Positions 9,773 through 21,185 of a stretch of 64,000 nucleotides of DNA are shown here, piece after piece. Origin of the DNA: Hydractinia symbiolongicarpus (taxonomy: Eukaryota; Cnidaria; Hydrozoa; Anthoathecata; Hydractiniidae); assembly GCF_029227915.1 (NCBI RefSeq), contig NC_079879.1:26478501-26542500 (forward strand), read 5' to 3'. The position numbers and the translations under genes were made by a program. How positions within the stretch are numbered: position 1 is the first letter of the stretch; every line of letters starts with the position of its first letter. The notes beneath the pieces were generated by a model. The model searched no databases, was not told the DNA's origin, and was given only the letters and a program-made list of their open reading frames with translations.

Positions 9773-11321
9773 TTGGTGGTATACTGAGAAAGGACCAGAT
9801 GTCATGAAAGAAAAAACTTGCTTGTTCATGACATAATAATATCTATAATATTTAAGAGAAAATGTATTGTGCAAACCTTACCACCTGAAAACTGTCATCG
9901 TATAGTCAATAAAATTATGCCCTCTCGTGAATTAGCAAGCCGGCCAGCTAGCTAGCTCGCCACACTTATTTTTCTGCGTTAATACCTTCATTGAGTGACT
10001 CAGTAACGGTTTATAGACGAGGCGCAATTTTGGTTAGAATTTTATTAGCGCGCTGTTTTGAATATTGTCAGAATCACAGGGGCCCACCCTGTGATTCTGA
10101 CAGGCGGGTGGGGTTTTATCAATTTTTACAATGCATTTTGTAATACACAATGGTCTGTAGCTCTATTTTGATACAGTAATTTCATTATTATGACAGATAA
10201 ATTAATAAGTAAATCTGACTGTAATTAATGCACACTTTTTATATCTTATTGGAAAATGGGTAAAAATGAGCAGTGTTTTGAAGTAACGTATACACAATTG
10301 CTGAGCGAACATAACTATATCAGATATCAAGAATTTCAAGCAGATAAAAAAGAAACACCATTAAGAATGACAAATTTGACACCTTTGATGCATCGTTTAC
10401 TTGTTATATCAGAGCGGAATTAAGATTTTTTTTTTCATAAGCAAAATTTAACTTAATTCACGCAACAATCTGCACAGAAACTTTTTACAATCACGTGTAA
10501 CATTCAACAGTTATCAAAACTACCGACTACGTTAATTAAACCATCCACCTTCCTCTTGCAAAACTACAGTCTGCTCAATTGAATCTACCTCCTTTCAAAC
10601 GATCGACCATGCATACAGTTAATACTGACTATTCAAGAAACTACTGACTGTCCACAAAATAAAATGCGTGAAGCGGCCGCTAAACTTGAACCTCTAACAG
10701 AAGTTCAATTTTGTAATGGAAATTTGGCGAAACAAGAATGCCGAATAACTCGGAAATGAAAGAGTTAAGACAAAAAGGTTCAATTTAACGATAATTTTTA
10801 TCTACGCGTCTGAATTGAGTAAAAGACGAAAACCTCAAAACAAAAAGGTTTCGTATGGGGGATAACATACTCTAAGGAAATATTCACAATAGCTTAAAAA
10901 CGTTTATCTGGAAAGTTATCTGGACAAGTAAATAAATAAAAACATAAATAGTAGAAATAACAAATTTTGGAGTTATGCAGTATTTAAGTTCATTGGCAGC
11001 TTATATAAGGAAGTATATTCATCATACGTTAATTTAAAAAACCCTAAAAGATACTTTATACTTTCGCAAGATTTACAAAATAATTTGTATTGCTAAAAAT
11101 AGCAAGAAACACAACAAGAAAAATTATAAGCGTCTGTGAGAAATCAAACTTAAAATAATAATTCTTTATATTAAATTATCTACACTATTTTACAATTTTA
11201 TTATTTATATAAATTAGATTACTAAAAATGCGCTAAGAAATTACTTTTAAATATAGTCTCGTTTCTTTAAAACCAGCAAACATACAATAATTCATCAGCT
11301 TTTCTTCTAGCTAGCGACGTG
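9773..11321. other. Intergenic, downstream of NOX A
   Basis: No gene seen. It contains a perfect hairpin (listed separately) and, next to the NOX A stop codon, AT-rich sequence that should include that gene's 3' UTR. Confidence 0.45.
10066..10102. repeat. Perfect 16-bp-stem hairpin
   Basis: TGTCAGAATCACAGGG is followed by loop GCCCA and then the exact reverse complement CCCTGTGATTCTGACA. It may be the fused ends of a deleted TIR element or a regulatory or structured RNA site. Function unknown. Confidence 0.7.
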
Positions 11322-14300
11322 TTAAAAACTTTCTTTTCTGAATATGTATGTATTTCCACGATGGTTGATTTTCATGCTTACTTCATTAATTAATTTTCCC
11401 AAAGATTTTGCGCCACAATAAAACAACCCAATTTTTTGCCTACGAAAGAAGGAAATCTTAATGTTAAATTGTAATTGTACAAGACACAAGCAGCGTGCTT
11501 CAAAAGGGTATATATTTTCTCACTTTTCATACAGTGAAGCAATTTTAAAAAGCACTTCTTTGAAATCTGGTCGACCACATTTTATTTTATTTTGCAGCCA
11601 TTGATCAGTTTTATCTTCTTCAGTTTCAGCTAAGTTAGCCTATAATAAAATTGATCAAAATGTGGATCACAAACAAGGTATGTGGCCACAAATCCTTATG
11701 TAAGAAGGTTTTGTAATTTTAACATATAAGTTATTGAGAAAATCTTACATTCTTTAATTGTAAATGGGATATTATGTTGATCTTATATTCTTGTGTAACG
11801 AACAGCTGACAATGTAACATGTCTTCTCTATTTATATGTCGTAGCTAAAATAAAAAGATAGTAAGAATATCAAATTTGAATTTCCGAAAATTTCTCCTGG
11901 ATACTGTTGTACCAAAGAATACTTAAATCATTTAAGAACTTTTAAGAAATTGTCATTTCTGTTTGTAAACTTACGTGACTTTCCACATCTTTGATCAAAT
12001 CAACAACCCAACTAAACTCGTTTACATCTTTGCAAACCCAAATCAAATGTAATCTTTCAAGTTTAAAATTCTTATGCACCACCTCAGGCTTAAAATACCT
12101 AAAAACAGGAAGTTAAGATTTAATCGGCAAGCCAGGATTTAACATCATTCTAATAAGTTGGGCTGCTTTGGTATGGGAGAGTTTGTTCTATAAGATACAT
12201 TTTTCCTGATATATTGTCTTTGTGAAGCATTAGTAATGATTAATTTTGGTTTTACACTCGTACTGGTTGGAACAAAAGATTGTTGATACCTTTATAAAAT
12301 TTAAAACAAGCTATCTATATGCAAGGCCGGTCAAATGATATTAATTAAGAAAGATCTATCTGATACATCAAACTTACTTCAAATAGTTAAGAACAGCTGC
12401 ATACGGGGTGATTCCTATACCAGCAGCGATACTAACATTAACACGTTGGTCAAAACCATCCTGAAAGAAGAGATAGATTAATCAGGTAGATAAATTCCAG
12501 AGAAGAAGAATTGAACATCACACAAAAGATAAAGTTGTGCTTAACTAATATTCTTGTGCTTCTTCACAAGATGTGAAAAATGTACCAAACATGTACTAAA
12601 CATCTACCTGATTGGGACTTCCGTAAGGACCATCAACTCTAAACGTTGGTAATGGAGTAGCATCTATTGATACAATACAAGTACTCCCTCTTCTCTTTAA
12701 GTTACCCTTTTTCTCGGACATTGATGTGATAAAATTGAGCAGCTTTCCTAACAATCAAAAGATTAATAGACAGTAAGTACAACTGATTGCTTGTTATATT
12801 GAAAAATGCTAACATGATAATAACAATTGGAATTGTCGAGTGTTTGATGTTTTATTTTGAAGCGAAATTAGGTTACTACCTGTCCAATCACCTGACACTT
12901 TTATATGAACTGAAAATCTCTTCTCAACTTCTCCGCTTCCAGAAGGACACTGAAAGAAATGAAAAGGAACTTAACATCTCAAATGTAAATCACATTTTAC
13001 GATGTGACGGAAGGTGATTGCAAAAAGACTCGAATAAACATCAAAGAACGGCCAATTTCCATTTTTTTGAAATTATGTATAGATATGTTATATTGAGTAT
13101 TCCTAATTTTTGATTGTTTAACTAATTAACGTCCTGTTTTGTGTTTAAATGTTTCACACCACCAGCACCAAAACAACACGTATCATAAAAGCAGGATCAG
13201 CTTCCAAGTGAGGTTTTGCTTTGTCATTGAGATTTATGAGTTTAATATATTTTTAATACCAACAGAACATCTTAAATACATAATAATTTTTTAGATATTA
13301 TCTTTACCTTGGTAAGAGTAAACGGATGCCATTCAAATTCAGCAATTTCTGGACACTGCAGAAGAATATACTAAAACAAAATATAATATAGTTAGACAGC
13401 AAAAGATAAAGTTATTAAAATGGAAATGTATATTAGAGGTAACACTGCTTTCGATTAATCAAAATGAAGGAAAACAAAGAAATAGTTGACTAACTTTAGC
13501 TCTTCGCATATGTTTTGTTAATGAAATTTAAAAATAAGGCCACGCCTAAGAATGTCATGTTTACTGCCGTTTTTGAAGATTTTTATATAAGCGCAAGAAC
13601 CGCAATACAATGAAATTATACCTGTCCTGGTCTGGCTTTGAATCCTTGTTTTACAAATAATAATTCTAACACGTTTCCATTGTGTATTTTTGCCTAGAAG
13701 AAAAAAAAATACGGAGATTTAATTGAAATTATTCCAACTTCTTTTACACTGTTACTCTCCTTTTCTTTCATTTATTAGACTTTATAGATTTGAGGTTTAG
13801 ACTGCCTTCCTCTTCAAAACTTTTCTCTAAAGAATGTTTTGATTAGAATTTCGTCACGCAGAGCAAACATTTGTAATGAATTGGCGTGAATAAGGTTTTA
13901 TTAACGCTGTCATTCTTACTGAGATGTTCATCGCAATTTCTTAGTGGTCAGAAGCGAACGTGCTCGGGGTAGATAAGAGTCTAATAATGTTGAATATTAA
14001 GTGAACATAAATATAAAAAAAATTAGAGTGACATTAGTTTCATGTTTTCCAATCAAATGTTTATTTAATAACGACCCAAGATAACCCAACTTTTTGCAAA
14101 AGCAAGGAAGAGAGCAAAAAACTCTAGAATATAAGGTAACTGTGAAATAAAGTTAATGTTTCTAATTTTCTTACCTCAACTAAACTACAAGTTTTTAATG
14201 AACGAACAAAACGAATAACGCGATCAATTAAATGAAGAATCAATGGTCCAATTATCCATTTCCAAATCTACAAAGAAGTATTTAGGTTATCATTAGAAAC

Positions 14301-17300
14301 CGTAAACATTCTATGTTAACTCTCCAAATACATTCAATTCTTAAGTAAGACATACCGATGGTGTAACGTGCACAAATTGTGGTTTTTCTGTACACTGTGG
14401 TAAGTTACTATAGGCATTTATATCATGACATTCCTTTGGATGTAAGTCAATGTTACCTATGTACTTTGTCACATTTCTAAAACAGAAAAAACAACAGAAA
14501 TTCATTTAACCATCTCTGTTTTGAGCGGTTCATAGAAATGTAATAGTTATAGTGTAACAGATATTTGTCGTTTAAAACCTACCCAAATCCGTGAAACATT
14601 GACAAGAGTAGAAAGATGATCGATAAATGGTGGACATGCTTAAACACTTCATTACGCTTCGTCCGAACGACTTTTAGTGACGTCATAACCTAAAGTTTAT
14701 AAAAAATCATCTTATAACCATTCTTATCTGTATATAATTTAAACAAATTTAAAAAATTGGAAACAGTGAAAGTCAAGAGGAGGAGACAATAAGGAAACGA
14801 AGCATTAATACACATCATGACATATTCTGATAAATTATTTTATCCGGGGTTTGTTGCTCATCACATTGATGGTCATTATTTTTTCTATCCGTCAAAACTT
14901 GCTAAATTATTTCCGCAATTGATCTAAAATTATCGTAATTCTATGTCACAGATTTGCAGGAGCCGGAAAATTACAATTTGGAGAACATCTATGTCTCTAC
15001 TGGAAATCTTTGATTCTGAATTTCTGAAGTACTTGAACGTATTATATGAACTTAATTGAAAGATTAAAATCAATCAAGAAACTTACAATTAAAGCCAATA
15101 TGAGCAACATTAAAACTCCGGTCCATCCAGGCACTACAAAGAAGATAAAAAATGTCTACATATCTCCGTTTGAAGTGCTCGAAATAAATCAATCGTTTTC
15201 CCTAGATACTAAGATCTGATAGTTTTCTTCGAAGCAACTCTTAAGTTAGAAAAATAATTAGGATAAGGGTCTTCTAAAATCACATAATCACAGTATCAAA
15301 ACAATCAATACATCATTTAGACTAACCAGTTAATAGAAAGTTCCATAGAGTTGTATCTTCCTTGGATTCTGCAATGTTGATACTCTTTACAACTTCAGAA
15401 AAGTTTTGACGAAAGTAGAAAATATTAACCAAGTGAAAGATTGTATGAATCACTAAATAAAATGTAATATAAATATTATGTTAAAAATGGTCTACATACA
15501 AAAGTATTTACGATGTAAATTTGAGTAGATAAACCCTTCCAATTAATGGGCTGGCAGCTATTTTGGAAAAATGAGTTATTTTCCTGTCAAGTTCTTAAAC
15601 TGCAATATGCAATTTTGAAAAAAATGATAAAATAGGTATTCCTCTTCTTACCACTTGCGATGCAGATGCCAAATGCGGATAGTATATGGAGACTCTTCAT
15701 ATGATCAAATATTCGTCTTAGCACACTCTTCGTATCCTTCAAAAAAAAGGATGTCTTGTTAATATAGATCACGATTAATTATCATGGAAAATGTTACTGT
15801 TTAAAGTTTTCTACCTTTAGCAATTGTGTGCGTATCCAGGAATTAATGAATCGATTCATTGGTAACAGAACAATTGCACAGTTGAAATTAATCACCAAAG
15901 CGGATGCACGGGAGATAAAAATATAATCCTATGATAACAATATAAATCTCATATTTGTGATACATCTATGTTTAAATAATTGATCTAATTATGTTAGCGC
16001 AGATTTGTTTTTAGAAATGAGTCTCATACAAAAGATAATCTTATTCAAGATTAAAACCTTCCTTGTCGATATACATGCAACATTTACGTGGGATACAATA
16101 TACGATAATCTCCTATAACGATTTAAAGCTTCACACAAAGCAGGAGTATTAACCTTGGAAGGTAAAATCAGGACAACGTAATAATTTACTTACGCCACAC
16201 ATCAAATACATATAAGAAAACGTTTCGTCATTTTTGAAATTGAGAAATGACCATACAAATAAAAAGATATTGATCACTAACCAAGATATCTACAATTAAG
16301 AATAATATAATATTTATTAAGATATAAATAAAGTTTGCGTTAAAATAACCCCTTAAAAGTTTGTTTTTGCTTGTAGAAGTGTAACCAAAATTTTGCAACT
16401 TTTAATATTCAGGGTTTCAAAACTTGCCTACAATTTTATAAAGCACTATTATATTGATTCTCCCCATTCTCGTCCCAAGAGCTTTTTAAGATAAGCTAAG
16501 GTTTTAATCTCAAAGAATTCGGGGGTCGATAATGAAGTCTCCCATGTTTAGATAAACGAAGATAGATAATTATGAATGTGTGACATCATTTCCCTATGCG
16601 GAAGTGTCATTAAACGACAAGTGAGCTATTTTTGCAATGATAGGAAGGTTTTTATTTTGCGAGGACAATTATTTTATCTAATGTCAAACAGGGTCATTAG
16701 AACTTCCCGATGTCGTGGAGATGCAAAACAATGACGTCAATATCTTTTTTTTAGTTAAAAAGATTAATTGCGTATTCAAAGACAAATAATACTGTAATAC
16801 AATGTCCTCCTTTTTTCATATTTTCTTATACAAGGTATATTTAAACTGATTTTGGTAGCAGTGAAAGCACATTTAAATATTTTGGACAACAGCACTGTAC
16901 AAACATTGGAACATGCAGTCAAGTACGCCAATAATAAGCAGCTATCACATATTTATCTTTTTGCTTACTTCTTTTCAGGGGCAAAGAGCAATCTCATCGA
17001 TCAAACACGGACAAACCATGACAAATGACAAACATGGTAATAACATTGGCAATGATGTAAGCTTACCAGCAAAAACAGTTTAATAAACTCATTTTGATAA
17101 AACGTTTTAATGTACGCTTTGCTTGTTGTTTTTAAATCACCTAAAATTGTAAAACATGAAAAAATTCTTGAAAATTAGTTGCTAAAAAATGGCTGCAAAA
17201 TACATAGTGTAACTCTCAAAATATATATAACTATGAAAAGAATAAGGCTTACATACTTTCTTTTTGTACGCTACACACTTTCCGTGTTGTTTGATCACAT

Positions 17301-17431
17301 TCTGTAGAATTATCTTCTTCTACCACAATACGAACACAGCTTTTTGCAGCCACTTCATTAGCCGTATCACCGATGTCACATATTACATTCTCTGAAATTA
17401 TCTTCTTTTCCATTGTCTTGCAAACAACCAA
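11322..17431 (-). CDS. NADPH oxidase, NOX family (copy A), 19 exons
   Basis: Predicted membrane flavocytochrome that passes electrons from NADPH via FAD and two haems to O2, making superoxide/H2O2. Exons (minus): 17431-17257, 17140-17067, 16289-16194, 15928-15815, 15736-15652, 15452-15327, 15133-15087, 14689-14583, 14476-14356, 14267-14175, 13693-13622, 13370-13308, 12949-12880, 12747-12608, 12460-12378, 12098-11975, 11844-11749, 11639-11524, 11439-11322; all GT-AG and phase-consistent, about 639 aa. Six hydrophobic helices. Haem pairs: His in KSLHILSAF with His 14 residues on (VIHTIFH), and HHLSIIFLLLSMFH, spaced 13. FAD motif HPFTLTK with GDWT; IDGPYG-type FRVDGPYGSPNQ; NADPH motif AAGIGITPYAAVL; FYCGAKSLG; canonical terminal Phe. 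The roughly 55-residue acidic leader has no EF-hands, so it is NOX2-like rather than NOX5/DUOX. Exons 17-18 are unusually diverged from copies B and C. An internal Met at 17413 is an alternative start. Confidence 0.93.
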
Positions 17432-18520
17432 CTATCTTTTCGCCTTCTACGATAAAGTTAAATGGTTGTGACGGGACCTGCTTGTCAACTGACTTTATCT
17501 ACGCGGTTACTCACAGATAAACATACGGCCCGGAACTAGAATTAACTTTTAATGATCTTGGTACGACTTTGTGCCATTGTTTACCGTTGTGGTAATTACT
17601 GAATTGTCATTAAAAGGGATGTGCAGATATATTTTATCATGATTCTTCCTGTCCATAATTAAGACATATAAATTACATCTTTTTTAAGATAATTTGTGAA
17701 ATCACGTCAGCTTTTTAATGGAGCCGTATTCAATATGTACTATTTAACCGGTCTATTGTTTGCTAAAAAAGCGCAATAAAGAATCTTCTCAGACTCCAAT
17801 TGTGGCATGACTAAACCTGCTTAAAAATTTAGCCTGAGCACGTGTGGAAAGACTTTCGTTCACTTCTTCAACATATCAGCTTTTCCACTGTGCTTTATGA
17901 TTTCTAAAGTCAAAAATTATGACATATATCTGCTAAAATGTGTAACTTATTACTACAGATATAAGAAAAAGTTTTAGAATTGCTTCTCCTGATGCCTTGA
18001 TTTTTCTTAAAATCATTTAAATGTTTGAAGTTGTAAATAAATTAAATAGATAAAAAATAAAAATGTAAATACCAAAACAAACGTTTGAGATTCTCAATTT
18101 TAAATCAATTTGTTTACAGAATGCATTTCCTCAAAAATTTAAATTTTGTTTGACTATAATATAATCTTTTTTAAAGTAACTAAAAAAAATATTTCTATTT
18201 AGTTGTCACCAAAAATGCTACTTACGTGATTCCAACCCTTCTCTAATTACGTTTTCCGTTTCTTTTTAACTGTAGCGGAATAGCTGATATTGCTTTCAAT
18301 GAAAGGACTTTGTTCGACAATTTAGAATGGCGTCAAATTTGTTTTACATGACGCCAATTTTTTATGTTTTTGTTTTTTGTTATTATTTCTAAGCCTGCTT
18401 CAAACACTGTTTTAAATAGCCTTTATCTAAACTCGAATTTGGATTTGTCCGAAATGAGAATTCAAACTGCAATAAAACTTCGTTGTGTTTACTGGAGTGG
18501 TGGGTTGTGCAACCTTTGCA
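17432..18520. other. Intergenic, upstream of NOX A
   Basis: Should contain the NOX A 5' UTR and promoter, but no TATA box or other motif stands out above the AT-rich background. No gene recognised. Confidence 0.45.
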
Positions 18521-18527
18521 AAAGTTG

Positions 18528-18845
18528 TGTATACAGGTGCAATAGCTTTGCATACATGCAAAGTAACTTTGTATACATGCGCAGTAACCTTATATACATG
18601 CGCAGTAACCTTTTACATAACGCAATAACTTTGTATATCGCAGTAACTCTGTATATAGCGTAGTAACTTTGTATATAACGCAGTAACTTTGTATATCGCA
18701 GTAACTATGTATATAGCGTAGTAACTTTGTATATAACGCAGTAACTTTGTATATCGCAGTAACTATGTATATCGCAGTAACTCTGTAAATAGCGTAGTAA
18801 CTTTGTATATAGCGCAGTAACTTTGATACATGCGCAGTAACTCCA
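18528..18845. repeat. Minisatellite, CGCAGTAACTTTGTATATA unit
   Basis: About 15 head-to-tail copies of a 17-22-bp unit, variants of CGCAGTAACTTTGTATATAA or AGCGTAGTAACTTTGTATAT. Adjacent units alternate AGCGTAG and CGCAG forms, suggesting a higher-order unit. There are no conserved spacers, so it is not a CRISPR. The 99-codon open frame at 18364-18663 overlaps it and is not considered a gene. Confidence 0.85.
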
Positions 18846-20680
18846 CATGTCGTTTTCCATTTTGCTAGAGTGTATTACTAAAAAAGCTTAAAACTTAATT
18901 CGACCGCTTTTCTACCACTTGTAACGCCAGAGATTGCCCAAATTACCTTTTTAATAAATAACGTCTATTTTATCTTACCTTATGCTTCTTTCGTTATGCG
19001 ACCTTGACTGTTACCTCAAAAGCAAAAATACTTTGCCCCTGCTTTTTATAGACTTGAGATCGCATATTATTATATCTGGCAATCTAAGAAAGTCACAGAT
19101 TTTAACCTTATATGGGTACATAACCTGGGACGACAGAGATTCACCCACGAACATTGTTAAGAATAAACACCACTTAATGCAATGCCAGTTGATGTATTAT
19201 GTGTGTGTCTAGCAACTAGAAGTCGCGCATAATTTTTTGTCCATCAAGCATTTTTAATAGAAGTATTATAATATTATGACTCACTTATATTTAATTAGCA
19301 GTGGAAACCTTTATCATGTTTTGTTAAATTATAATACTACAAGAAAATATAGATAACAAACTTAAGATGGTGAGTAAAAGTTATTTTTAAACTTTTAATC
19401 ATTGTTTAAACCCAACCGTATGGAAAAGGTCAAAAATCTTAATAATATCTACTACGTTAACGGCAAGCACGGAAAGGTTGGGAAACAATCGTGTTTTAAT
19501 GTTTTCATGATAATCAATGATCTATACAGAGAAAAAAAATTCAGTTACTGATAGAGCCGGAAACGCTGATTAATTAATGTTTAAGTTAATTCTTGTCTGA
19601 GGAACATTTAAAATTTCAGTTCAAATGTTTAAGATTGGTAACTTGCAACCACATAATTTTTTTAGCTTGCTATTTGTCTGATTTGTTTTTGCTCTTCTGC
19701 TGACACAAAGATGTAAAGACAACTTAATACGTACCATCATGCTTTCTGTGCTCGGAAAGTGATTTTTGTTCTTATGCAGTAATGCATTGCATGTCAAGAT
19801 TTACTGCAATATCATGAGCATAGGGAAGTTTGGGGAATGTTTTAAGGCTTTGCAAACTATTAACATAGAGTATTTTTGAAATTAAATGTTGTTCTTTGAA
19901 GTTTTTATCAGGATTAAGCTGCAAAATCCATGCTTTAGAACAGCTTAAGTTAACAAACGCTTTTGTCATTAATTTTGATAAAGGTTAAGTTTCTTCGCTT
20001 TGATAGATTATCGACTTTCTTTGTTAAATAGGATTGAATTAACTTTTGAGACACAAAGGTCTTTCTTACACATCTGATAAAGAAATTTCACGGTTTTTAT
20101 ATCATTTGCGAAATACAAAAATTGGATAAAATTGCTTTTGTTTGTTTACAATGTTTGAACCTATGGCAAAAACATCTTTGGCTTAAAATGACCGTCTTGC
20201 TGATTCATATAGGTTCGTTTTTTATCCTTATAAGTAGCGATTTGTAAATCATAAAGTCAATCCGACATCCTTCCTTACGTCGGAGATGTAAGTACATTAC
20301 TCGACGTTCAAATATTGTACGCCGTAAAACTTTGATTTATCAAAGAAAGTATACTTTGAACTGGTATATAGCCTACACTGTTTACTGACAAAAGCGTATG
20401 TTTAAATGCTTGTGATATCAAGAATTATACTTCAATACTACATTTATTCAATTAAATTCTACGATACATTAGCATAACAAGTTTTGGGCAGAAAACGAGA
20501 GTGTGTTACATATATATCACGATGACGTAATCATATATTTTAGAATATTAAAAAATGAAAAGAGGTGAACAATGATTTTTGGAAAAAGAGAATTATTTAA
20601 AAGCGACGCGACGTGTAACCAGGTTTATAATATTTTTATCGACAACCTTTTCCCGTATAATTCACCATGACAGCGGTTGC
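18846..20680. other. Intergenic, no gene seen
   Basis: AT-rich sequence between the minisatellite and Helitron-like repeats. Open frames (for example 18982-19212 plus and 19772-19969 minus) lack family features and splice support. Confidence 0.45.
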
Positions 20681-20915
20681 GACATCTCCTTAATAAGATG
20701 TGCGCGAGTAAAAAGTTGTGTTACGTAAACACAAAATGCGATAAATAAAGGACAGGAGAACCCGTAGATTTTTCCACGGGCTACTGACTACTGTCTATAT
20801 TATAATACCCTTATACGTCTGTCTTGCACGTAAAATGGCACTGCAAGTAGCCAGACGCAGGCGTCTGTAAAAAGGACGGACAAACCCGTGGAATTTTCCA
20901 TGAGTCACCAACCAG
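20681..20915 (+). mobile_element. Two tandem Helitron-like short elements
   Basis: A 3' tail with hairpin CCCGTAGATTTTTCCACGGG (20761-20780) ends near CTACTGACTA. Three bases later a second unit starts TCTATATTATAATACCC (20794) and ends with a degenerate hairpin (CCCGTGGAATTTTCCATGAG) and about CCAG|T at 20915. The same family, with an intact hairpin and CTAG end, is at 34925-35049. The 5' border of the first unit (about 20681) is approximate. Non-coding, so mobilised in trans if at all. Confidence 0.5.
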
Positions 20916-21185
20916 TCATATCAATTCTTTTTACAATTTTAAAGCTAACTAAAAACAATAAAAAATCACGTTAATCCGTTCAGTAATTGTTACGATAAAT
21001 TAGGACAAGGGAGAGTTGCTTAGGTTTGAAAAATCGAAAGCGTCTGCTACAGTATAAACAAAATATTTACCAAAGGAAAGAAATAGTTTTATCTTGAATA
21101 ATGTAAGTGTTCTATGTAGGTTCAAAATTACAAAATAGTCAATTTAAGTTATAAAACTTTGCGTTTAAATTATACAGAATAATAA

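Noticed and set aside
18364-18663. 99-codon frame ending in the minisatellite
   Set aside because: The repeated YMRSN-like end is just translated minisatellite; there is no domain.
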